Shown piece by piece: positions 1 through 32,025 of a stretch of DNA of 64,000 nucleotides. Below the pieces are notes generated by a model. It did not search any database. It was given only the letters and a program-made list of their open reading frames with translations, and was not told the DNA's origin. Made by a program: the position numbers and the translations under genes. The stretch's first letter is position 1, and each line of letters starts with the position of its first letter. This DNA is from Myxocyprinus asiaticus (lineage: Eukaryota > Chordata > Actinopteri > Cypriniformes > Catostomidae): the NCBI RefSeq assembly GCF_019703515.2, contig NC_059372.1, positions 20,016,931 to 20,080,930 of the forward strand, given 5' to 3'.

Positions 1-21508
<21,508 letters not shown>

Positions 21509-21857
21509 CACTGACCAAATGCCTTTCAATGCACTGAAATGCAGGAAGGACAACAGAAGGCTCTGAATGGGATTTGGACTTTACCTTAAGCAGATCCAAA
21601 TACAACCACTCATAAGCTCTGTCTCATGTGAGCATTAATGGGCATAGGTAGTATTTAATATGTGCACATCTTGCGAATAATTCACATTCTGAACTATGCT
21701 CACAGGCTACCTGAAGGATTTGATGAACCAAAAACTGTTGCCTTAGATGGAGTTGACTGTGGAGAAGGCCTTGTTTTCTTTTTATTTTGTGGGAAAGACT
21801 TCTTCCATACCAAAATTTGAACTCTTTATTTATTTTGACAGATTTTTAAACCATGTA

Positions 21858-21863
21858 AATAAA
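21858..21863 (+). promoter_or_regulatory. Candidate proximal poly(A) signal of adcy6
   Basis: AATAAA 350 nt after the stop codon. Confidence 0.45.
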
Positions 21864-23093
21864 GAGACATGACCATGATTATATATATGCAAGAAGCAAG
21901 AAGAAACTGGTCAAAGAACAAAGTCTTTGATATAGAAACACTACACACACACACACACACATACACCCTGGCCACTTGAGATATCTGAACAAGTGCCAGC
22001 AACTGTTATTCAATTGTCTGGTTTTCCCTTTTTTGTCCTTATGTCACTCTTTACCGTAAATGCCAAGTTCTATGACAAGACACTAAAGCAAAAAAAAAAT
22101 AAAAAAACAGGTCTTCATTAAAGTCCTTAGAGACAGAGGAATCCTAAATTCCAGTTACTTGTATTTACAATTGCTATGATTTATGATTGATACAAATGTT
22201 TTTCTGTTTTAGTGTTTGTGTACAATTGAAGTAACTTAAATGAAGAACAAGAAATTGTATTGGACAAATATATTTTGCTTTCTCATTTGTTCATTTACAT
22301 GTGTGGCTGCGGAGAGTGAGTGAGTGAGTTTGCGCTTGAACGCAGGGGCTAATGTCTGCATAAATACAGTGTATTATCTTTAAAGGGCGTAACAGCTCAC
22401 TGTGAGGTTTATATGATTCATTTAATTACTTTTTTGCCAAATTAAGTGCTGAAGGGTGTGTCTAATATAAATGCTTCATATGTCTTTGTCCATCCTCTGT
22501 TAACACATCATTTCCCTCTCATTAGAGTTCAGTATTGTGTTCCACAAATTGCAGCTCTTTATTTATTCCTACAGAAATTACTGAAAATGCACACATATGA
22601 CCAAGACCTCCACATAGCTGTATAATTTTAGTATGATATAGTCTGTTTAAGACCCTTGTAAATAGGTGTAAATGTGCAGACAGTGGCCATAAGGGTTAGT
22701 GGATCCTTTAAAAAGTAACTGGACTGCAAAGTTGTCCATTTTACAGTGTTTGGCAAAAGTCCATTTTAGCATTTCCTCACGAGTGCCCTTATTCATGCTA
22801 AAAAACAAATTATGCAATTACCTGTCAAAAACAAAGGTTAGCACTGCTGTAGAGTATTTTTGTCATGTATTTGAACATTGCCACTGTATAGACAGGCACA
22901 TCTATGACTGTATTTCTGAAAAACATTCTTCCCCTTCTTTAAGCATTTCACGATAAACATATAAGCTGTTTAACATTCTTACGTATTCATGGATACAAAA
23001 ACACTTTTTTTTTTTTTTTTTTTTTTTTTTTTGTTAAAATATGTTTGTGGTACATGGACCTTTCAAGACCTTTTCATTGGAAAGGTGACAAAA

Positions 23094-23099
23094 AATAAA
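23094..23099 (+). promoter_or_regulatory. Candidate distal poly(A) signal of adcy6
   Basis: AATAAA followed by AAATTGGGTGTTTTATT, a U/G-rich stretch. Confidence 0.35.
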
Positions 23100-23218
23100 T
23101 AAATTGGGTGTTTTATTAAAGCATGTTGTGTGTCAATATCTTATCCGCCTACCACATTTTACATTGTACAGATTTGTGCAATTTGTCTTTCATATCTGCA
23201 TGTTTTATCTGCTCATTT

Positions 23219-23480
23219 TAAAGTTCACTCTAAAATTAAAATTCTGCCATCATTTACTCACCCTCATCCTGTTCTGAATTCTCATCCTGTACTTTATTCC
23301 ATTGAACATAAATGGAAATGTTAGGCAGAATGACAATCACAGTCACTATTCTCTATCATTTTATGAAAAAAAATATGCTGTGAAAGTAAATGGTAACAGG
23401 TTGTCGGTCATTATTCTGTCTTACATCTTTTGTGTTCCACAGAAGAAATTCATTGATAGTGCTGAAAAAGGTGATGTAAA
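23219..23480. repeat. Short Angel-like MITE
   Basis: AGTTCACTCTAAAATTAAAATTC...CATTTACTCACCCTCAT at the left, with TTCTGTCTTACATCTTTTGT and CCACAGAAGAAATTCATTG at the right. A poly(A) tract follows at 23503-23522. Confidence 0.55.
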
Positions 23481-23570
23481 CGGTATTAGGTATATCATCA
23501 TCAAAAAAAAAAAAAAAAAAAAGAACAGATGTTTCCTGTCATTTTCCCATCTTTTATAAATCAAGCAAAT

Positions 23571-24575
23571 TTAAAGGGATAGTTCACCCAAAAATGAAAA
23601 TGATCTCATCATTTACTCACCCTCATGCCATCCTAGATGTGTATGACTTTCTTTCTTCAGCAGAACACAAACTAAGATTTTTAGAAGAATATTTCAGCTT
23701 TTTAGGTCCATACAATGCAAGTAAATGGTGACCAGAGCTTTGAGGCTCCAAAAAGCACATAAAGGAAACATAAAAGTAATCCATAAGACTCCGGTGGTTA
23801 AAACTATATCTTCAGAAGTGATATGATAGATGTGGGTTAGAAACAGATCAAAATGTAAGTAATTTTTAATCTCTAAATCTCCACTTTCACTTTTACATCT
23901 GAAAGTCACATGTGGTGCCTGTTTAGTTTCACTTTCACATATGAAAGTGAAAAGTGGAGATTTAGAGTAAATACACTGATCAGCCACAACATTAAAACCA
24001 CCTGCCTAATATTGTGTAGGTCCCCCTCGTGCCACCAAAACAACGCCAACCCGCATCTCAGAATAGCATTCTGAGAGTTACCGTAGACTTTGTCAGTTCG
24101 AACCAGTTTGGCCATCCTCTGTTGACCACTCTCATCAACAAGGCATTTCTGTCCACAGAACTGCCGCTCACTGGATATTTTTTGTTTTTGGCACCATTCA
24201 GAGTAAATTCTAGAGACTGTTGTGCGTGAAAATCACAGGAGATCAGCAGTTACAGAAATACTCAAACCAGCATTATTAGTAAAAAAAGAAAAAAGAAAAA
24301 AAAAAGGATTTAAATATTGATCTGTTTCTCACCCACACTTATCATATCCCTTCTGAAGACATAGATTGAACCAGTGTCATTTAAATTCCTTTAATGCTGC
24401 CTTTATGTGCATTCTAAGCTTCAAAGTTTTGGTGCCCATTATTTGCATTCTAGTATAAACTAACAGAGCTGACATATTCTTCTAAAAATCTTTGTGTTCA
24501 GCAGAAGAAAAAAAGCACACATCTGGGATGGCATGAGGGTAAGTAAATGATGTGAGTATTTTCAATTTTGGAAAA
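23571..24575. repeat. Palindromic MITE, copy 4, interrupted by a Tc1-derived arm
   Basis: TTAAAGGGATAGTTCACCC at the left; GGGATGGCATGAGGGTAAG and TATTTTCAATTTTGG at the right are its inverted partner. The segment 23976-24273 in the middle belongs to the foldback Tc1 family. Confidence 0.75.
23976..24273 (-). mobile_element. Single arm of the Tc1-derived foldback element
   Basis: ACTGATCAGCCACAACATTA through TACAGAAATACTCAAACCAG matches the left arm of 12516-13368 nearly base for base, with some gaps. The other arm and the loop are absent. Confidence 0.8.
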
Positions 24576-24579
24576 ATGA

Positions 24580-24745
24580 TTCCTCTAAGGAGATGTTATA
24601 CAGAATGCTAACCTTAATCATCATTTACTTTCACTGCATGTTTTTTTCCCCCTCCATATTTTGAAAGGGAATGGTGACTGAGACTGTCAGTCCCTAACAT
24701 TCTGTCTAACATCTTTTGGGTTCCACAGAATACAGAAAGTTTCAC
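24580..24745. repeat. Angel-like MITE fragment
   Basis: AATCATCATTTACTTTCACTG, then CTGTCTAACATCTTTTGGGTTCCACAG; truncated at the left. Confidence 0.45.
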
Positions 24746-25490
24746 AGGTTTGGAAGACAAGTTTGGAAACCTTTTTCTAGTATTCATTACGGTGAAAAAA
24801 CATGAACAATGTCACACAGTCCCAAGTTATATATATAATGTTTAATTATACACTGAAGCAAGATCATGCTTTATTCATGCCTTCTGTCGTTATTTCACAG
24901 ATTTTTACGTACTGTGTGAATTTAGTTTAGTGACGGTCCAGCATTGTCAGTGTCGAAAGTATTTAGATAATTAGTTCTGGACACTAAGGGTAAATTGCAC
25001 CTTATCTCTGTGTTTGGAAGCATGTTGTCCATAAGACAAAGCCACCTGCATCTATCAAACGCTGTGCACGTGCCAACCTTGCACATGTAGCACATGTAGA
25101 ACTGCTCACAATCACGATAGGCAGGGCAAAACATTTGCACTTAACGCAGATGTTTACAAGGATTTATACAGTAGACACTGATATGCTGCAGCGCTGATAT
25201 AAAAATGCAAAATACGATGACACAGACAAGCCCACATTGTCACAATCTCTAAAATTTACCTCACCGTGTTTTCTTAAGTTGGAGCTGCAATTTTAATCTT
25301 GAAATATATCCTTGTCTTGGTGTAAAATGAAAGCATTGTGTGGAGTGAAGAAATTTTTATTTTGCATGCTTGCTGCTGTAGTGTTGAACGCGACTCCAGT
25401 GACAGCGTGCAGCTGTGAAGTTCCTCTGTCTTTAGAGTCCCATTTAAAAATCTCAATAAATTAGGCATTTATTAACACTTATTAAATTAA
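24746..25490. other. Intergenic sequence between adcy6 and galnt6, no feature recognised
   Basis: Several short frames but no domain, splice structure or repeat family that I recognise. Confidence 0.4.
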
Positions 25491-25494
25491 AACC

Positions 25495-25660
25495 AGTAAT
25501 GTAATGACAGGAGTGCTACCATTACATCAGAAATTTACTTGAGTAAGAGTGAAAAGTACCCACCATAAAACATACTCATAAAGTACATTTTTTTCCAAAA
25601 AGTTACTCAAGTAAATGTAACGGAGTAAATGTAGCACGTTACTACCCACCTTTGACTCTC
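25495..25660. repeat. Interspersed repeat (TTACTCAAGTAAATGTAACGGAG)
   Basis: AAAGTACCCACC and CACGTTACTACCCACC with TTACTCAAGTAAATGTAACG inside; a phrase widespread in fish genomes, probably a short non-autonomous DNA transposon. Confidence 0.45.
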
Positions 25661-25732
25661 TCATCACAAGTCCACTCTGTCTAGAGCGCTTGCTATTTCA
25701 ATGGCCAAACATACATTTATGCCCCTATTTTC

Positions 25733-28080
25733 AGATTAACATTTTTATTGGTTGCTCCTCAAGCATAACACATAACAAAACAAAACATTCATGAACAGTC
25801 AACCATTATCCCCCTTAAACCCCATTATTTCCCTTCCCCCCTCCCAATCCCCAACAACACCCTGACGCCCAACAAACATCCCTGTGGCCAAGCCCAAGTA
25901 CACATGCAGACAAAAAAATAAATAAATAAATTATATATATATACAAAAATGGCAAATAGCTGCCCAACTTTTTTCAAACAACTCCCGGTTCCCTAACCTT
26001 CTATACACCACCTCCTCATATGCCGCCATCCTGCCCATCTCTGTGCACCACTCCTGAAATGAGGGCACTCCAACCGACTTCCATCCCCTAAGGATGACCT
26101 GTCTGCCAATCATAACACTGGCTAGGACCCAATTTTGTATGTACTCATCCCCTATATTAATGACTGCCCCATCGCCTAAAATACAGAGTCTGGGGCAAAA
26201 TGAAATTTGAGTGCCCAATATGTCACACATAAAACTCTGAACCCTCAACCAAAATTCTTGGATCTTAACACACCTCTAAAAACATGGGTTGTGTCCCCAT
26301 CTCTGATTGGCATCGCCAGCAGGTGGGTGTGTCTTTAAGACCAAGCCTATACAATCTATAGGGGGTCCAATAGAATCGATGTAAAATCTTAAATTGCATA
26401 AGGCACACCCTTGCATTTCTAGATGTAGACTTGATGTTTTTTAGAATCCTAGGTCATACTCCTTCCTCCAATACCAAGTATAAATCTTTCTCCCATAATC
26501 TCTTGAGAGAAGTTGAAGCTCCACACTCTGAATTAGCAGGGAGTAATACACTGATGCCTCATGACCTTTCCCAAAAGCAGTAATCACCACTCCCAGAGTA
26601 TCTGCCACTTTAGGGGGATGTATGCTACTCCCAAAAACAGTACAGAGCAGGTGGCGCAGCTGTAAATACCTGAAGAATTGAGACCTGGGAATCCCAAAAC
26701 GTTGAACCATATTTTCAAAGGATCTCAACACTCCACTCTCATGTAGGTCACCGAGTGTTTTAACCTCCCTCACAATCTGCTCTGTCCAGCAGTAAGGGGA
26801 CTTATTAATATATAATTTTGGGTTCAGCCATATGCTCGAGGCAACATTTCAATAAATGTCCGAATTAAACACTCTTACACTTTTGTCCATACTCAGTGCA
26901 AACACGAGATAACAGGTTGTAACTTAACTTCTCTGGTTAGTTTGATAGAAAGGCTTTGCAATGGCGAAATAGGGGCAAGAACTTCCTGTTCAATACAAAA
27001 CCAGGGAGGGGCTCTCTCAGGTGGAAGCGACCAATGAGCCAAATGTCTGAGACCGAACGCATAATAATAATAATCTAGGACATTTACCATTCCAAAGGAA
27101 GGACTTCGCTATGCTATCAAATTGCTTGAAATAAGAGAGGGGGACATCTATAGGGAGAGACTGTAGCAGGTAGTTACATTTTGGAATACAATTTATTTTA
27201 ATAACATTAACCTTCCCAGTCATTGATGAATGTAATGAAGCCCACCTGCCCACATCACTCGAAAACCTTTTTATTAAAGGATCAAAATGAACTCACACAA
27301 ATCACACAAATTTGCTGGGAATAAAATACCCAAATACTTAATGCCCTGTTTGGGCCACTGGAATGTGCCCAGCTGAAAAGCCGTTACAGGGCAGTACGCT
27401 GTCAGAGTCAAAGCTTCAGATTTAGACTAATTAACTCTGTATCCTGAGAATTTAGAAAAGGAATTAATAATCCTGTGGAGGCAAGGCATAGAACTAGTAG
27501 GGTCGGAGATTAATAATAAAATATCATCTGCGTAAAGCAAAAGCTTATGCACCACACCTCCCGCCACTACCCCTGGAAAATCATCCTTTTTTCTTATCGC
27601 GGCTGCTAATGGTTCCAGGGCAAGACAGAACAATAATGGGGAAAGAGGGCAACCCTGCCGGGTGCCCCTATCCAGAGTAAAATAATCTGAGATTAATCAA
27701 TTTGTTTGTACCTCCGCTACCGGGTGTCTATAAAGTAACTTAATCCATCCAATAAGACAATCCCATTCTACCATATCAAATACCTTTTCGGCGTCAAATG
27801 AGATGGCTGTGACCAGAGTCTGATCGTTCACCACTGCCCGCATGACATTAATGAAACGCCTAATGTTATCAGAAGAGCTGTGGCCCCGAATAAACCCCAC
27901 CTGATCTATATGTATAAGAGATGTCATAACTTTACTTAATCATTTTGCCAAAAGTTTTGACAATATTTGAACGTCTAGCTGGATCAGGGAAATTGGATAG
28001 TAATTCTTACACTCACTTGGATCTTTGTCCTTTTTAAGAATCAAATTGATCCAGACTTGTGTCATGGTTGGCGAATTCAT
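25733..28080 (-). mobile_element. 5'-truncated L1-like LINE fragment with reverse transcriptase
   Basis: Minus-strand pieces in order from 28080 downward: LILKKDKDPSECKNYYPISL, then IDQVGFIRGHSSSDNIRR, SFDAEKVFDMVEWDCLIGW, FCLALEPLAAAIRKKD, LLLYADDILLLISDP (catalytic YADD present), NCIPKCNYLLQSLPIDVP, and a C-terminal domain down to about 25950. The 3' end near 25733 is shared with 10423-10600. Stops and frame changes break the frame, and there is no endonuclease domain, so it is a dead 5'-truncated copy. Confidence 0.85.
27427..28050 (-). pseudogene. Degenerate L1-like reverse transcriptase
   Basis: Motifs of RT blocks 1-5 are seen, including SFDAEKVFD (catalytic Asp) and YADD. They are split over several frames (about 27927-27697 and 27633-27427). 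Confidence 0.8.
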
Positions 28081-28303
28081 ACTATATGACCATATTTCAT
28101 ATGTATATTCTGAGTGTTTTCCTCCTGGCTCACCATGAGGGTCATTCACTTGTGGCATACTCATGTCGGTCGCCATCCTGTGGGACTGCAGCATCCTGTT
28201 TCCTCTCTGGGAAGGTTATTGTTATGTAGTGCGGTGTGATGGGAATCTGTTCCCAATAGCGTCAGCTTAGTGACGCAATGTCAAGTGTACTGAATCGTAA
28301 CGG

Positions 28304-28646
28304 ATCGTCTCTGTTACGTATGTAACCTCAGTTCCCTGAGGTGAAGGGAACGAGACATTGTGTAAGCTGGCCGCGGTACGGACTCAGGGTTTTTTGAGGT
28401 GCGAGCGATGTGCTCTTTGTCCCTCAGTCAGAAAATTCTGAGGAATGGTGTTTGCACGCCCGCTTTTATACCGGATAGCTTACCTAAAAGGGCGGGGCTT
28501 AAACACCATTACCAATCCTGGCGTTATTGTAGAAAGGTTTCATCTAGGTCCTGTAGAAGGACACTCCCCAGAACGTCAGCTTAGTGATGCATTGTCTCGT
28601 TCCCTTCATCTCAGGGAACCGAGGTTACACACATAACCCAGACGAT
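28304..28646. repeat. MITE with long inverted ends (GTTCCCTGAGGTGAAGGGAACGAGAC)
   Basis: ATCGTCTCTGTTACGTATGT with CTGAGGTGAAGGGAACGAGA at the left. The right end has TCGTTCCCTTCATCTCAGGG and CATAACCCAGACGAT. Arms of about 57 bp. The centre has GC-rich GGGCGGGGCTTAAACACC. A related phrase GTCAGCTTAGTGACGCAATG lies just outside at 28260-28280 and again inside at about 28577. Confidence 0.7.
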
Positions 28647-28654
28647 TTCTGGCC

Positions 28655-28720
28655 ACCATTCACTTGCATTGAAAAGACCAACAGAGCTGAGATATTCTGC
28701 TTAAAGTGATGTCTTGTAAA
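28655..28720. repeat. Fragment of palindromic MITE
   Basis: CACCATTCACTTGCATTG and CAGAGCTGAGATATTCT belong to the palindromic MITE family. Confidence 0.5.
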
Positions 28721-29464
28721 TATAGGGACAACAGTTATAGGGTAAAATTTGTCAACTTTTGAGACAGCAAGATGTTTTTTTGAGTAACAAATTAAGACAA
28801 TACTTATTCAAAATAACCACTTCAGAAAAGGTTTAACCAATGTCTCCTCATTTCAATCACATCTCAACTATTCTATAAACAAATTAATCTCCATTGTGAT
28901 TGGATCAGTCAATGCGAGCTGACTGTGAACGTTTTTCATAACAAATATATTCGCCCCACTTAAGAAAAACAATGTGTTTTATGGGGGCCTTTAGCCCCTT
29001 CAACAGGGGGGCTTTTTTTTTTTACCCCAAATACTATCCTTTTACTTATTGGAAATTAACAATAAAAACAAATTATATATATATATCACATTGAACAAAA
29101 CTGAAAATGATAAATAAGTATTGTGTCTAAAACAAATATGTGACAGTTTCAATGATTCTCATTAACTAGCTACATAAATTTGCAACATTTAAAAAAATAT
29201 TAAATATTAGATTTTTTGCCTCAAATTCAAACTTTGCAGTGTAATAGTGACAAAAGAAATGTACTGTCCCCCTCAAATATTGTGGTTACTGCTCTGCTTA
29301 TTACGCTTATGAGGCAGTGGCATTGGAAGATCAAATTTACTCTGCATTTTATTTATAATGTACATGCAATAGTAAAGGCAAAATGATGAACCCAGAATAC
29401 AAACGCAACCTGCAATGTGTTTCCCCCACAGAAAACCATTGCAGAGGAAACGCTTAGCGTCTTG
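28720..29464. other. Region upstream of galnt6, no feature recognised
   Basis: AT-rich. One palindromic GGGGCCTTTAGCCCC-like motif near 28984. Possible distal promoter of galnt6, with no recognisable element. Confidence 0.4.
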
Positions 29465-29678
29465 CACCGATGGAAGTCCGGGGCTTTAGGACCCTGCGGA
29501 CTCACAATCATTGGAACGAATGGCACCTGTTGCGTTCAAAGGGAAGCCGGGAGGCCAATGCGGCTGGTCGCGTGAAACCACTGCGCGCTTGGTTGACCCA
29601 ATACCTCAAGAAACTCGAAGTTACAGAGTAACGACATCCGTCCATCGACTCAGCACAGCTCAAAACAAACAGTTTCAG
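29465..29678 (+). other. galnt6: Probable non-coding first exon and promoter region of galnt6
   Basis: The segment is clearly richer in G+C and CpG than its AT-rich surroundings. It ends in CAGTTTCAG followed by a donor GTATTTT at 29679, and no long reading frame opens in it. The first coding exon of galnt6 begins with a splice acceptor (TTTCACAG, exon start 32005) 21 nt before the ATG, so a 5' UTR exon upstream is required. This is the best candidate in the interval. The 5' boundary is a guess. Confidence 0.45.
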
Positions 29679-30970
29679 GTATTTTTCTACCTTCTGGAAG
29701 CAGTAGCCTATCTGATTAATTTACCTCATTAGAGGTAAACGTTGAAGATTAAATTAAATACGTGCTTTATTCATTTCGACTTAAAATGTTTCCAGTACAT
29801 GTGAGACATGTTTCGGGTTTTGTCCATCATGTCTGTTGTCACTGATATCTAACCTCCTTGACTTGGTTTATCTTCCTTGACTTGAGCGCGTTTTATATTA
29901 TTGTATTTTTAAAGACTCGTGTTATGGTTATTAGCCAGAATATTTGGCTTATGAGGCTCTTTATAGACTACACATGGGAGGTTGTGAGGCTTTAAATCCT
30001 TATAGTACTGTAAAGATTTTAATTTATAATCTATGCGTTACACTTCCTTATTTATTCAGATAAGTTTCGTTTGGTTGTCATGATGCGTGTCATCAACACA
30101 TTTATTTCCCCTTTTTGAGGTAGTGCTTGTCGTTTCAGGTCAACGATTTACGAAAGCTTGTCAAAGTATTCACTGGGGGAAAATGCAATTTAAACAAGTA
30201 CTTGTACATCACAATGTGTTAATGTAACAACAGAATGTCCGGTTAAACGCATTACCTTCCTGTATTCATGTAGAAGAACCCGTTTTGGGTTGAGTGGTTG
30301 TGAAAGTCTGGACACCTACGCAGATGAACAGCACAAGTTGTCTGACTGTTACTGTTGGCCAATGCAGGTCTTGTGATTTGTGCTACAGATGTTTTTAATA
30401 GACTGGTGCCATGAGCACTGTGGAAGTCAATGCTGTGAAGCATCAATTACAACTGATTTATTTAAAACCCATTGTGGAATTTTTTTTCATCACATTTCCC
30501 TGTCTGAAAATAGTAAATAACTTTGAAGTTAAGAGATATAATAATGCTTTGTTATTCTTACATACACCAGTCCTCTCTCAACGGATGACCCACTATGGCA
30601 TGAATGTGATTCTCATGCCCCTTGTCCGAATTGAGATGCGAACCATGTCATGTTCAGTTAGTTAGATCGGAGGCGACGTGTCATTGTTGTGAAGTTTGTT
30701 TATGCAAAGCCTGCAACGTCACCCATTAAACGTAGTGGGAGTGTGCAGTGAGCCACCTGCTGCCACGTGGATCCAGCAGGTTGAAGGAAGATCAGGTGCA
30801 TAAAGGTGTTTGTTGTCAGGTGAGGTTTGTTTGCTTTGTTGCCATGCTCCACGTGAGAGTCCACAGTGTAGACTTTACCTGCTAATTAGAAGTGAGGCAT
30901 GGCCTGTCTTGTTGGGGAGCATGTGACGTTGGTGAACACAACAGATTTGTGCCGCAGTGGATATTTAAAG
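29679..30970. other. galnt6 intron 1 without recognised features
   Basis: No repeat family or coding exon recognised. Confidence 0.4.
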
Positions 30971-30974
30971 GTCG

Positions 30975-31265
30975 TTAAAAGGGATTGTTCACCCAAAAAT
31001 GAACATTCTGTGATCGTTTACTCATGTCATTCACATTAATGTCAATCCAGACAGTTATGGCTTTCTTCTGTGAAACACCAAAGAAAAAGCTTTGAAGAAT
31101 GTTTCCATAAAACAGAAGTGAATGGTGACTAGGAGCTGTAAAGCCCCTAAAAAATAAACAAATAAATAAATAAAAAAGAGAACCTTATAAAAGCATAATA
31201 AAAGTAGTCTTTATGACTTATGCACTATATTCAAAGTCTTTGGAAGCCATATGGTGATGATGTGT
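30975..31265. repeat. Angel-like MITE half
   Basis: GGGATTGTTCACCCAAAAATGAACATTC at the left, TTCTTCTGTGAAACACC inside, and a (TAAA)n run; the right partner arm is missing. Confidence 0.55.
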
Positions 31266-31379
31266 GAGGAACAGAATGAATTTTAAGTTATTAACTGACA
31301 ATATTGCCTTAAAATTCTTGCTTTACAGCTATGATCACTGTTCACTTTCAATATATGGAAATGAGCAGCATGACCATTC

Positions 31380-31965
31380 TGCTAGACACTGGCAAGAAAA
31401 AATATGTGAACCCTTTGGAAGTAGCTCTTTTTCTGCGATGTGTGCCCTTTAAGTCATCTTGGCTGGATGGCCACTTCTACTAGGAGTACTAAATCATTTA
31501 CATTTATAGACAGTGTGTCTAACTGTGGACAGATAAATATCTAAGCTCTTCAAGATAACTTTGTAACCCTTTCCAGCTTTATGCAAAGGAACCATTCTTG
31601 ATCATAGATCTTTTTGAGAAGATTTTGCGAGGCATGGTCCATGTCAGCAGATGCTTCTTGTGAATAACAAACTCAAAACATTTGAGTTCTTTTTATAAGT
31701 CAGAGTAGCTCTAACCCACACTTACAATCTTGTTTCATTAGTTGGATGCCAGTTTAACCAACTCTTGACTCTATTTAGCTTTTGTTGATGTCTTAAGCCT
31801 AGGGGTTCACATACTTTTTCCAGCCTACACTGTGAATGTTTGAATGATCTATTCAATATGTACAAGAACAAAACAATTTGTGTGTTATTAGTTAAAACAG
31901 ATTGTGTATGTTCATTATTGTAACTTAGATCAATTGATAGATTTAACAAACCAGAATTTTCATAC
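31380..31965 (-). mobile_element. Internally deleted Tc1-like element next to the galnt6 start exon
   Basis: AAATATGTGAACCCTTTGGAAG at the left, then TTGGCTGGATGGCCACTTCT through ACATACTTTTTCCAGCC and ATGTTTGAATGATCTATTCA. It aligns with 44460-44850 plus 45296-45620 of the element at 43575-45671, without the SINE. No transposase frame remains. It ends about 40-60 bp before the acceptor of the first galnt6 coding exon. Confidence 0.75.
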
Positions 31966-32025
31966 CATTCCTCTGCGAGTAATGTTTGATCTTTAATTTC
32001 ACAGGTGTTTAGTTCAACCAACAAA

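Larger units (their letters stand above)
21509..23110 (+). other. adcy6: adcy6 3' untranslated region
   Basis: AT-rich sequence after the adcy6 stop with no further exon. Two AATAAA hexamers are visible, at 21858-21863 and 23094-23099, so either a short (about 350 nt) or long (about 1.6 kb) 3' UTR is possible. A (CA)n run lies near 21942-21960 and a poly(T) tract at 23006-23032. The true end cannot be fixed without transcript data. Confidence 0.5.

Noticed and set aside
24922..25140. Cysteine-containing 72-residue minus-strand frame
   Set aside because: Short, no splice context or recognisable domain; could be chance.
30411..30665. 84-residue plus-strand frame as a gene between adcy6 and galnt6
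   Set aside because: No domain, low complexity, and lies in the inferred galnt6 intron 1.
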